Part shown: in pieces, positions 1 to 8,152 of the stretch | How positions within the stretch are numbered: position 1 is the stretch's first letter | How the letters are laid out: every line of letters begins with the position of its first letter | Source of the DNA: DASXTC01 sp036505635 | Lineage (GTDB): Bacteria; Acidobacteriota; Polarisedimenticolia; JACPZX01; DASXTC01 | Direction of reading: 5' to 3' | Length of the DNA: 30,546 bases | Assembly (NCBI GenBank): GCA_036505635.1 | Contig: DASXTC010000084.1 | Coordinates: 1 to 30,546 of the forward strand | The notes under the pieces: generated by a model | Told to the model about the DNA's origin: nothing | The model's database searches: none | What the model saw: the letters and a program-made list of their open reading frames with translations, nothing else | Program-made: the position numbers and the translations under genes

Positions 1-448
1 TGACGTCGGCCGGAAGCGACGCGTACTCGGTGGTCATGACCGCGCCGGCCGTGTCCTCCTCGTAGTCGATGAGCTTTTTCACGTCGTTGCGTTCGGCCTG
101 CGCGAGGAGCGGCAGGAGGCTCTCGGCTGTCCGTTCCGGCAGCGACTGGATGAAGTCGACCCGGTCGTCCGACGACATCTCCTCGATGATGTGGATCATC
201 TTCCCGCGACCGAGCGCCGTGAGCAGCCTGAGTTGATCGGTCTCCTCCAGGTGCTCGAAGGTCCGCACGCGCGCCTTCTCCGCGAGCGATTCGAAGACGA
301 GCGCCGCCTCGGCCTGGGGCAGGCTCGCGATGATGTCGGCGACGTCGGCGGCGTGCACCTCGGTGAGGGCGAGACGGAGTCCTTCGCGATCCTCCTTCTC
401 GAGGAGCTCGCGGATCTCGGGCAACACGAGGGCGGTTACGTCGTTCAT
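1..448 (-). CDS. mgtE: Magnesium transporter MgtE, N-terminal part (cut by window edge)
   Basis: The first 149 codons of an MgtE-family Mg2+ transporter/channel; the rest lies beyond the left edge. MgtE is an inner-membrane Mg2+ channel gated by its cytoplasmic N-domain and CBS pair. The visible part starts MNDVTALVLPEIRELL. Helical repeats with the pattern seen in the MgtE N-domain follow (HAADVADIIASLPQAEAALVFESL, then a second helix pair with MSSDDRVDFIQSLP). TAGAVMTTEY, at about residues 133-142, is the typical entry to the first CBS domain of the family. The transmembrane C-terminal domain is not in the window. The ATG at 448 is the natural family start, but no clear Shine-Dalgarno precedes it. 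It is divergent from the envelope-protein gene that starts at 712, with 263 bases between them. Family identity is confident; transport activity rests on the family alone. Confidence 0.93.
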   Translation of the reverse strand, partial: MNDVTALVLPEIRELLEKEDREGLRLALTEVHAADVADIIASLPQAEAALVFESLAEKARVRTFEHLEETDQLRLLTALGRGKMIHIIEEMSSDDRVDFIQSLPERTAESLLPLLAQAERNDVKKLIDYEEDTAGAVMTTEYASLPADV

Positions 449-702
449 GGCAACACCAGCAAGAACGGACGCGGATTCGTGACGGGTCGCGGGCGGCGGC
501 GTGGTAGAGGCATGACGCGGGAGGCCGAACGGGCGGGGCGCGATGACATCGGCGCCTCGGTTCAGGGCCCGGTCCGATCTCCCATCCTGCCGCTGCTGCC
601 CGAGCTTTCGTCCATGTGTCGATGTCCCTGTTTCTGACGCGATGCGCACGGGCTCGGCCGCGGGCGGCGCCATCATTGCGCACGCACCGTGAGGGTGTCA
701 AC

Positions 703-731
703 TGGACAGTGATGGATCGCTCTGCTAGTTT
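703..731 (+). promoter_or_regulatory. Candidate sigma70-like promoter overlapping the start of the envelope-protein gene
   Basis: TGGACA (703-708), a 17-base spacer, then TAGTTT (726-731). The -35 matches consensus at five of six positions; the -10 keeps only the TA...T frame. Transcription would begin near 738, at an in-frame GTG (739), which would make a leaderless message. If real, the ATG at 712 is not used. The rest of 449-702 shows no gene or strong element. Confidence 0.35.
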
Positions 732-3700
732 GCCGGCCGTGGCGAATCGCATCGATGCTCCGGGCCGCGGTCTCGTTGCCTCTCTCCTGCTCGCCGCGGC
801 CGTCGCCTTCATCCCCGCGCTCGCCGCGGCCGCTCCGGTGAGCCAGGAACAGCAGGCCCCGCCGGCCGCGCCACCGCTCGCCTCCGCCGGGCCGGCCAAC
901 GCCCTGGGATACGAGATCGATCTGGACGACCTGCCGGCGCCCCATCCGCGCCCGGCCGGCGCGGCTGTTGGCGCGGCCAACGGGCCGCTCTGGCTGAGGG
1001 TTGGTATCCCCTGGGCCACGGTGGAGAAGACGCCCGGTCAGTACGACTGGGCCGTGACCGACGAGATCATCCTGTCGCACGCGGAAGCCGGATATCGCGT
1101 CATCCTGCGCCCGCACGGAGACAATCCCCTCCATCCATCGCTCAAGTCCGAGGACCGGGCCTCCCTGGACGCGTGGTCGGCCTTCCTGCGGGCGCTGGCG
1201 CTGCGCTACAAGGATCAGGCTGACCACTACGTGCTGGGGGGCCGGCTGGGGGAGATCCCCCCGCGCGACGCCGCCTATCTCCTCAAGCTCTCCTCGGTCG
1301 TCATCCTGGGCGCGGACCCCGGCTCCAGGATCGTCCTGGGGGACCTCGACGCGTCCGAGCCCGCGGCCGCCGCGACGCTCGAGGCGCTCTACGCCGAGGA
1401 AGTCGCCGCTTACGTGGATGCGGTCGCCGTGAGCGGCGAGGGGGAGATGACCGCGATCCGGGCTCAGATGATGCTGCACGATCCGGGGGCCGCCCTCTGG
1501 CGGACCCGCCGGCCCATCGCGGGTGGAGTCGCAGCGGGGGGCGCGCTCCTGCGCGCCTACCTCGAAGGGCTGGAGCAGGAGGTGGCCCTCTCCCTCTTCA
1601 AGGTCGGCTTCGGACCTGACGGACTCCCCCCCCTGCTTCCCGTCATCCAGAGGATCCGGGACGGCTTTTCCCCCTCGTTGACACCACTGGTGGAGTCGGC
1701 CCGCGGGATCCAGGTGATGACGCCCATGGGGCAGCCGCTCGACGTCCGGACCCTGCGTCTGTTCGACCCGGACGCCAGGAAGGTCCTGATCGCATACGAC
1801 GCCGGCCCCGGGGCCGCGCGCGGGGCGCAGGCGGTCATGGCCATCGACACGCTCGACATCGCCGATCCGGTCCTCGAGGACATCGCGGCCGGCGAGTCGG
1901 CCTCCGCGGGGGGCTTCCAGAAGGACGAGGCGGCCGGGCTCACGAGAGTGGCGCTGCCTCTCGCGGACTACCCGCTGGTGCTCGAGTACCGGCGCTTCAC
2001 CTCGCCGCTGTACGGGGAAGGCGAGAAGCTCGAGGTGACCGGGGTCCGCACCCCCTCGGTGGAGGAGATCCTGGCCAACCACCAGGCCTTCCAGGCGGCC
2101 CAGGACGCCTCGCTGGTCAACATGCGGGCCGAAGCGAGGGTGGACTACCACTTCCGGGTCGGCACCGGCTCGACCTACGACGTGACCGTGCTCTGCTCCT
2201 TCTACCTCGATCCCAACGTGGGAGCGGAGTTCGAGCAGAAGGAGTTCTACGTCGGCGGCGTCAAGTGGCGCTCCGACCGGATCCCGGAGTTTCCAATCCC
2301 GCAGCCCGAGAAGGTCATGACACTGCCGCTGGACATCACGCTGGACAGGCGGTACGAGTACCGGCTCGCCGGCGAGGACACGGTGGAGGGCCGGGACTGC
2401 TGGACGATCGAGTTTCTGCCGCGGGAGCCCGGAGGCAGCCTCTACAAGGGGCGCGTCTGGATCGACAAGAAGAGCTACGCGAAGGTCCGGATCTCGTCGC
2501 TCCAGACGGGACTGGAAGCGCCCATCATCTCCAACGACGAGAAGGACACCTACCGCCCCGTTCGCGGCCCCGAGGGGATCGAGTACTGGCTCCTGAGCCG
2601 GATCGAAGGCCAGCAGGTCTTCTCCACGAGCGGTCGCAACCTGGTCATGGTGCGCGAGGTCACCCTGAGCGATCCCGTGGTGAACGACCCGGGCTTCGAC
2701 GAGATCAGGCGGCAGGCCTACGCCTCGCCGCACCAGATACTGCGCGACACGCCGCACGGCCAGAGGTACCTCGAGAGGACCCCCGACGGCGGGCGCACGG
2801 TGAAGGAGAAGCTCGACCATGACAACCTGTCGCTGCTGGGGGGCGTCCTGTACAACCGCTCGCTCGATTTTCCCCTGCCGCTGGCCGGATTCAACTACTT
2901 CAACAGCGATCTGGCGGGACGAGGGATCCAGACCAACGTCCTTTTCGGGGGCATCCTGCTGATCGCCACCGCCGGTAAGCCGAAGGTCTGGGGGACCCCC
3001 CTCGAGCTGAACTTGGACCTCTACGCGCAGGGCTTCTCGTCCACCGACAAACCGGTGCGCGAGGGGAAAGAGATCGACAAGCAGAACGTCGACCTGGCCT
3101 CGCAGGCGTTCAGCCTCGGGATCGGACTCCCGTTCGCCGACTACTGGAAGGTGAAGTTGACCGGCGACATGGAATACCAGACGTATTCGCGCGACAAGGA
3201 GACGGCGGGCAGGTTCCTCATCCCCACCGACACCTTCGTCCGGACGGTGGGGCTCGACGGCGAGTTCAACCGGAGCACCTGGAGCGTCGTGGGCTCGATC
3301 GCGGCCAGCCGGCGCAGCCGCTGGGAGCCGTGGGGGTTCTCGGATCCGAACAGACCCACATGGCCCACGATCGGGCAGGAGGATGTCAACGACGAGAGGG
3401 ATTACGTACGGTACCAGGGGGTGGTCTCGAAGGACTTCTTCCTCCCCCTGAACCAGAAAGTGCACGCCGCCCTGAGGGCCTACGGCGGGTCGGACCTGGA
3501 CCGGTTCAGCCAGTATCGATTCACGGCCTTCGACAACCACGTCCAGGGGTTTTCGGGAAGCGGCATCAGATATACGAGCGGCCTGAAGGCGGACCTCCAG
3601 TACGCCTTCAACCTGGGCGACTTGATTCGCTTCGGCGCCACCGTCGCCCACGCGCGCGTGAACGACAGGCTCACGGCCGGCGGGGATGTGGGGAGGTTCA

Positions 3701-3843
3701 CCGGCGTCGGCCTGTCGGGGCAGACGATCCTCGGCCCGAACCTCCTGGTCAGCGTCGAGTGGGGAGTGGCGGTGGGGTCGAGCGTCCCTGAGTTCAGGGG
3801 GGATCAGGAGATCTTCCTGACGTTGCTGCGGCTATTCCACTGA
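712..3843 (+). CDS. Three-part envelope protein: glycosidase-like barrel, LolA-like domain, predicted outer-membrane beta-barrel
   Basis: A protein of 1043 residues with no family name I can give. A signal peptide is visible (hydrophobic stretch about 19-40, ending ALAAAAP). Residues about 92-300 read like a clan GH-A TIM barrel (LRVGIPWATVEKTPGQYDW, then ILRPHGDNP). Where such enzymes carry an acid/base Asn-Glu-Pro, this one reads HYVLGGRLG, so hydrolase activity is doubtful. A beta-sandwich-like stretch follows. From about 471, MRAEARVDYHF and the later RVWIDKKSYAKVRISS resemble LolA/lipoprotein-sorting folds. From about 703 to the end, alternating hydrophobic and polar strands with aromatic girdles look like an outer-membrane beta-barrel ending LLRLFH. 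The start is uncertain: ATG 712 or GTG 739 both leave the signal peptide intact, while the ATG at 616 would place about 50 charged residues before it. The domain reading comes from pattern recognition only. Confidence 0.8.
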   Translation: MDRSASLPAVANRIDAPGRGLVASLLLAAAVAFIPALAAAAPVSQEQQAPPAAPPLASAGPANALGYEIDLDDLPAPHPRPAGAAVGAANGPLWLRVGIPWATVEKTPGQYDWAVTDEIILSHAEAGYRVILRPHGDNPLHPSLKSEDRASLDAWSAFLRALALRYKDQADHYVLGGRLGEIPPRDAAYLLKLSSVVILGADPGSRIVLGDLDASEPAAAATLEALYAEEVAAYVDAVAVSGEGEMTAIRAQMMLHDPGAALWRTRRPIAGGVAAGGALLRAYLEGLEQEVALSLFKVGFGPDGLPPLLPVIQRIRDGFSPSLTPLVESARGIQVMTPMGQPLDVRTLRLFDPDARKVLIAYDAGPGAARGAQAVMAIDTLDIADPVLEDIAAGESASAGGFQKDEAAGLTRVALPLADYPLVLEYRRFTSPLYGEGEKLEVTGVRTPSVEEILANHQAFQAAQDASLVNMRAEARVDYHFRVGTGSTYDVTVLCSFYLDPNVGAEFEQKEFYVGGVKWRSDRIPEFPIPQPEKVMTLPLDITLDRRYEYRLAGEDTVEGRDCWTIEFLPREPGGSLYKGRVWIDKKSYAKVRISSLQTGLEAPIISNDEKDTYRPVRGPEGIEYWLLSRIEGQQVFSTSGRNLVMVREVTLSDPVVNDPGFDEIRRQAYASPHQILRDTPHGQRYLERTPDGGRTVKEKLDHDNLSLLGGVLYNRSLDFPLPLAGFNYFNSDLAGRGIQTNVLFGGILLIATAGKPKVWGTPLELNLDLYAQGFSSTDKPVREGKEIDKQNVDLASQAFSLGIGLPFADYWKVKLTGDMEYQTYSRDKETAGRFLIPTDTFVRTVGLDGEFNRSTWSVVGSIAASRRSRWEPWGFSDPNRPTWPTIGQEDVNDERDYVRYQGVVSKDFFLPLNQKVHAALRAYGGSDLDRFSQYRFTAFDNHVQGFSGSGIRYTSGLKADLQYAFNLGDLIRFGATVAHARVNDRLTAGGDVGRFTGVGLSGQTILGPNLLVSVEWGVAVGSSVPEFRGDQEIFLTLLRLFH

Positions 3844-3871
3844 CGGACATAGCGCCCCCCACGGTTTCTGG

Positions 3872-3877
3872 TATATT
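3872..3877 (+). promoter_or_regulatory. Candidate -10 box (TATATT) of the M1 peptidase gene
   Basis: TATATT lies 11 bases before the ATG at 3889, in a 45-base gap with no Shine-Dalgarno. Transcription would begin around 3884 and leave a leader of about five bases. No convincing -35 hexamer stands 16-18 bases upstream. Confidence 0.35.
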
Positions 3878-3888
3878 TCGATAACGCT

Positions 3889-6117
3889 ATGCGCACACGG
3901 GGAGCCGCCGGCGGCCTCATCCTCCTTGTGGCATTCCCTTGCGCGGCCACGGGTCCGGCTCAGGCGGGCGAGGAGAAGGGCCGGCTCCCCCCTCCCACGC
4001 GCCTGGAGCGCCTGCAGGTCCGTGGCGGCGAGGACGCGTCGCGACGAGGACGGGTCGCGCGCGCCGTCCAGTCTGCGCTCGCGGCCCTGACCGCACCCGT
4101 GGACGTGCAACGCTACACCATCGACCTGAAGGTGATCCCCTCCACGCAGCGCGTTGAGGGAACCGTCAGGATTCAGGCGAGGGCGCGCTCCGGGGGCGCC
4201 TCCTCCCTCGACGTGGGGCTCTACGACGTCCTGGCGGTCGGATCGATCGTGAGGACGGGCACCGGAACGACGCTGGCCTTTACCCGCGCCACCAACCTCC
4301 TGCACATCACGCTGGATCGGGCCTACGCGGCGGGCGAGCTGATCGACCTGACGATCGCCTACTCCGGCACGCCGGCCAACGCCGGGTACGGATCGTTCTC
4401 CTTCAAGACCCACGGCTCCCCGGCGGAGCCGATCGTCGCGTCCCTCTCTGAGCCGTACTACGCGCCGAGCTGGTGGTCCTGCATCGACGATCCCTCCGAC
4501 AAGGCGATCGTCGACATGAACCTCAACGTGCCGGGCGGGCTGGTCGGGGTCTCCAACGGGCTGCTGGTCGCCACGATCCTCAACGCGGACGGCACGCTGA
4601 CCTACCAGTGGCGCTCGGGCTATCCGATCAGCACCTATCTCGTATCGGTGGCCATATCCAACTATGCGACCTGGACCGACACCTACGACCCGGTCACCGG
4701 CGGACCTCCCATGCCGGTCCAGCACTGGGTCTACCCCGAGCATCTGACAGAGGCTCAGACCGACTTTTCGGTGACCGTGCCGATGCTCACGTTTTTCTCG
4801 GGGCTCTTCGGCGAGTACCCGTTCGTCGCCGAGAAGTATGGCCACGCGATCTTCCCCTTCGGCGGCGGGATGGAGCACCAGACCGTCACATCCTATGGAG
4901 CCGGGCTCATCCACGGCGACGGCTCGCGATACTGGGTCATCGCGCACGAGATGGCGCACCAGTGGTGGGGAGACAGCGTGACGCTGGCCGACTGGTCGGA
5001 AACATGGCTCAACGAGGGGTTCGCCTCGTACTCGGAAGCGCTCTGGTACGAGCATCTCTACGGCGCCCCGGGCCTCAGAACCTACATGGCCGGGTTCGAC
5101 TCGCGTCCCTTCTGCGGGACGTTGCACGGAACGGTCTGCGATCTGTTCGGAAGCACCATCTACGACAAGGGCGCGTGGGTGCTGCACATGCTGCGACACG
5201 TCGTCGGCGACCCCCTCTTCTTCCAGGGGATGCGCGACTGGGCGGCCGACCATCAGTACGGCAATGGGACGACCCCCGACTTCCGCGCGACGATGGAGGC
5301 GGCGTCCGGCCTGTTCCTGGGAGACTTCTTCGATCGATGGGTCTACCAGATCGGGGAGCCGAGCTATCGGTGGGGATGGACGGCTGCCCCGACTTCTGCC
5401 GGCTGGGTCACGCACGTGAGGATCGAGCAGATCCAGTCGGAAGCGCCCTTCATGATGCCTATCGATCTCCGCGTCGACACGGCGGCGGGAGCCTCCACCT
5501 TCGTCGTCGAGAACGGCGCGACGGCACAGGACGTCGCGTTGCCGCCGGTGCCGTCCGCTCCCACCGGGGTCGCCCTCGATCCGGACTACTGGATCCTCAA
5601 GTCGGTCACCGTCATGACGCTTCCCGACGCCGATGGCGACGGCGTACCCGATACGGCCGACAACTGCGGGCAGACCTACAACCCGGCTCAGGAAGATCTG
5701 GACACGGACGGTCTGGGGGATCCCTGCGATGGCGACATGGACGGCGACGGCCGGAGCAACGCCGCCGACTGCGCGCCGGCCGATCCGCTCGTGCAGGATC
5801 CGCCCAACGAGGCGACTGATCTCGATGTGGCCGGCGGGACGGTCGCGTCGCTGTCATGGAGCCCCGATCCCGCGCAGGGGAATGGGCTGACGTTCGAGCT
5901 ACTGCGCGGCGACGTGGCGCTCCTGATGGAGGACGGGGGTGTGGCCTCCGCCGAGTGTCTCGCCCTGGGGTTGGCGTCGCCCAACGGAATCGACGGGGAC
6001 CCTCCGCCGGCCGGCGGGTCGTTCTACTATCTCGTCCGCAAACGCAACGTCTGCGGCGGCGGGACGCTGGGAACCGGCTCGGACGGCCAGACCCGCGTCT
6101 CGCTCTCGTGTCCCTGA
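3889..6117 (+). CDS. Secreted M1-family zinc metallopeptidase with thrombospondin type 3 repeats
   Basis: A 742-residue secreted aminopeptidase-like protein. The signal peptide ends near residue 26 (GPAQA). The N-terminal beta domain (about 70-300) is followed by the substrate motif GGGMEH (325-330). The zinc site is HEMAH (353-357) with the third ligand Glu376 in WLNEGFASY, exactly the HExxH-18-E spacing. The expected catalytic Tyr is Tyr425 in IYDKGAW. After the catalytic domain come Asp-rich DxDxDG repeats at about 579-630, typical of Ca2+-binding thrombospondin type 3 repeats. A Cys-containing FN3-like domain fills residues about 639-742. M1 enzymes remove N-terminal residues from peptides; secretion suggests use of external protein. 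It lacks the long C-terminal helical domain of PepN-type enzymes. It lies 45 bases after the envelope-protein gene on the same strand. Confidence 0.93.
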   Translation: MRTRGAAGGLILLVAFPCAATGPAQAGEEKGRLPPPTRLERLQVRGGEDASRRGRVARAVQSALAALTAPVDVQRYTIDLKVIPSTQRVEGTVRIQARARSGGASSLDVGLYDVLAVGSIVRTGTGTTLAFTRATNLLHITLDRAYAAGELIDLTIAYSGTPANAGYGSFSFKTHGSPAEPIVASLSEPYYAPSWWSCIDDPSDKAIVDMNLNVPGGLVGVSNGLLVATILNADGTLTYQWRSGYPISTYLVSVAISNYATWTDTYDPVTGGPPMPVQHWVYPEHLTEAQTDFSVTVPMLTFFSGLFGEYPFVAEKYGHAIFPFGGGMEHQTVTSYGAGLIHGDGSRYWVIAHEMAHQWWGDSVTLADWSETWLNEGFASYSEALWYEHLYGAPGLRTYMAGFDSRPFCGTLHGTVCDLFGSTIYDKGAWVLHMLRHVVGDPLFFQGMRDWAADHQYGNGTTPDFRATMEAASGLFLGDFFDRWVYQIGEPSYRWGWTAAPTSAGWVTHVRIEQIQSEAPFMMPIDLRVDTAAGASTFVVENGATAQDVALPPVPSAPTGVALDPDYWILKSVTVMTLPDADGDGVPDTADNCGQTYNPAQEDLDTDGLGDPCDGDMDGDGRSNAADCAPADPLVQDPPNEATDLDVAGGTVASLSWSPDPAQGNGLTFELLRGDVALLMEDGGVASAECLALGLASPNGIDGDPPPAGGSFYYLVRKRNVCGGGTLGTGSDGQTRVSLSCP

Positions 6118-6184
6118 TCTCGTCGGTTCCTCCCTTCACTAAACTGCTGCGCCGCGCGCGTAAGAGCGCCTGAGGGGACGGCGT

Positions 6185-8152
6185 TTATGGGGCCAGGTTG
6201 ATCGTCGAGCCCGCGGAGGAGGTCACCTCCATCCAGAACCTCCGCAGCTCGGGAAAGGCCTCAGGCTCGAATCGGCGGCGCGAGAGGACTACCTGCCAGC
6301 TCGCGGTGACCGCGCCCACCTCGCGGCTGCCCTCCACCCTCACGGACCAGCCATCCCCTTTGGTTTCCCGAAGGGATGGGGGCGCGGCAGTCACAGGGAC
6401 CCCCTCGTACCTCACGTCGTACCGAAGCGTCATCGGGTGACCGTAGTCCACAGCGGTCTTCCTCCGGTCCAGCGGCACCCGTGGCACGTCGTCGCTCGCT
6501 CCCGGAAAGAGGCTCGCTTTCGATTCCGGTCCGCCTGCCAGCACGGGCCTATGCCTCGTCGTGACCGTCTCGATGAACTCGCCCCCGGAGGTCTCGTACT
6601 GCGCCGAGTAGTCCTTCACGGCAGCGTCGGGCCAGATCCGCAGAACCCTCCCCTCGATCTCCCTGCGTCGCTTGATCGACGAACGTCCGTATTCGGCGCG
6701 GGCGTCGGCCGCCGGCTGCCCGATGTACTTCGACAGGAACTCGATCGAGAGGGATCGGTCGGGCCCCATCGCCACGTTGATGCGACGCTCGATCCGGTGG
6801 GCGCCCGGGTCGGCTCCGGGCAGCGGCAGCAGCTTCCCTGCGTCCCCGGCCACGACGAGGCCGATCTTGCCGCCGAGGTGCGCCGACAACGACCCGATCG
6901 AGGTCCTTTCGTCAGTCGTGTCCACGATGAGCAGGCGCCCGAGATCATCGTCATCGACGACAGTGGGCACGAACTGCGGAGGAATCGAGGTCCCTCGGGG
7001 GAGCGGCACCGCGACCACGAAGTGATCGAAACCATTGGACGGGATCGATTTCGAGACGGTGTCGGCTACGGAGAGGTTGACGAGCACGGGGTATGACGCG
7101 ACGCCGCCCTCGGATAGGATCGCTCGGAACAGTGTCCCCTTGTCCTTGCAGTCGCCGTAGCGGGTCAAGAGGGTCTCGGCTGCGGGCCGAGGCTGGAAGC
7201 CCCCGATCCCCAGCTCCACCGCAAGGTAGCGAACGCTGTCCCTGACGAACCTCCCTGCAGCCATGACCTTGTCGATGATCTCCGGCCCGCTTTGGGCCAA
7301 CGAGCTGTGGGCGGTAGCCTTCAATTCGGGCGTGGGATCTTGCCGACCCCTCAGGAGGATCTCGTACCAGGCGGAGAAAGCCGCCCAGGTGGGGAATGCG
7401 GGGAGTGGGAAGGGCGCGTCCTGGGCGGGCACCGCGCTGACCACCAGCAGAGGGGCTCGCTGAATCCGAGTCGGCCCGAGCGGTTCCTCTTCCGGCTCCT
7501 CGATGTCACGCAACTCCCACGCGCGGACGTTCCCGGCGACGGCAGGCCCGGGGCCGGTACCTCGCGGCCAGTCCCATCGCACCGACCATCCGGGCGGCGT
7601 CTCCACTTCGAATCGGGCCACCTTGACCGGCGCCCCCTCATAGAAGAGGTGGGTCAGCGAGAGGAAGTAGGGCCTGTCGATCGCCTCGAACTCGAAGAAG
7701 ACAAGACTTCCCTTGCGGATGCCGGGAACCGCCATCACCCGCAGCCTCATCCCGTCAAGAAAGGCGCCTCCTACCGAGACGTCGATCGGCGGCAGCCAGC
7801 TCCTTCTGGCCCGGTCCCCCGGGGGGACATGCCAGGCCCGGGTCGCCGTCATTCTCGCGGTCTCGTCAAACCCGAACCACCCGACCCCAATCTCACCGGC
7901 CTTGACGCCGAGGGCTTGTTCTGCAAAACGCCTTCTCAAGCGGATTGATCCGTCCGGATGGATGAGGTACCGCGTCTCGCTGAACAGCACCTGCAAGGCA
8001 TTCTCGGGAACCCCTGCGGGCGCCGGCTCCGCGGCATCGGCGATCACGCGCGCCCAGTCGGGCAGCTTCGCCGCCGCCTCGTCCTGGAGCAGGACTGCCC
8101 CGAGCAGCGCAAGTGCCGCCGCGGAGCCGAAGCGAAGCGGACGCCGGGTCAT
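6185..8152 (-). CDS. DUF3857 protein with an intact transglutaminase-like domain
   Basis: A 655-residue exported protein. The signal peptide ends near residue 28 (LLQDEAAAK). An N-terminal beta-rich DUF3857 domain (about 50-240) precedes a transglutaminase-like cysteine domain (about 270-415). The triad is visible: Cys335 in RYGDCKDKGTLF, His377 in NGFDHFVVAV and Asp411 in LLIVDTTD. The C-terminal part (about 420-655) is beta-rich and resembles the DUF3858-type tail of such proteins. Family members are thought to act as proteases or amide-bond enzymes in the envelope; the substrate is unknown. Its ATG overlaps the stop of the upstream gene as ATGA (8149-8152), which implies translational coupling with a paralogue of the same architecture. 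It converges with the M1 peptidase gene, with 67 bases between the two stops and no clear terminator there. Confidence 0.9.
   Translation of the reverse strand: MTRRPLRFGSAAALALLGAVLLQDEAAAKLPDWARVIADAAEPAPAGVPENALQVLFSETRYLIHPDGSIRLRRRFAEQALGVKAGEIGVGWFGFDETARMTATRAWHVPPGDRARRSWLPPIDVSVGGAFLDGMRLRVMAVPGIRKGSLVFFEFEAIDRPYFLSLTHLFYEGAPVKVARFEVETPPGWSVRWDWPRGTGPGPAVAGNVRAWELRDIEEPEEEPLGPTRIQRAPLLVVSAVPAQDAPFPLPAFPTWAAFSAWYEILLRGRQDPTPELKATAHSSLAQSGPEIIDKVMAAGRFVRDSVRYLAVELGIGGFQPRPAAETLLTRYGDCKDKGTLFRAILSEGGVASYPVLVNLSVADTVSKSIPSNGFDHFVVAVPLPRGTSIPPQFVPTVVDDDDLGRLLIVDTTDERTSIGSLSAHLGGKIGLVVAGDAGKLLPLPGADPGAHRIERRINVAMGPDRSLSIEFLSKYIGQPAADARAEYGRSSIKRRREIEGRVLRIWPDAAVKDYSAQYETSGGEFIETVTTRHRPVLAGGPESKASLFPGASDDVPRVPLDRRKTAVDYGHPMTLRYDVRYEGVPVTAAPPSLRETKGDGWSVRVEGSREVGAVTASWQVVLSRRRFEPEAFPELRRFWMEVTSSAGSTINLAP

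Noticed and set aside
191..637. 148-codon plus-strand frame at the left edge
   Set aside because: It overlaps the clear MgtE N-domain on the minus strand and resembles no protein.
673..3651. 992-codon minus-strand open frame opposite the envelope protein
   Set aside because: Composition is Arg/Gly/Val/Asp-rich with no recognisable domain. It mirrors the codon bias of the plus-strand gene, which has a signal peptide and a coherent fold.
3832..5415. 527-codon minus-strand open frame opposite the M1 peptidase
   Set aside because: Shadow frame without domains; the opposite strand has the full zinc site.
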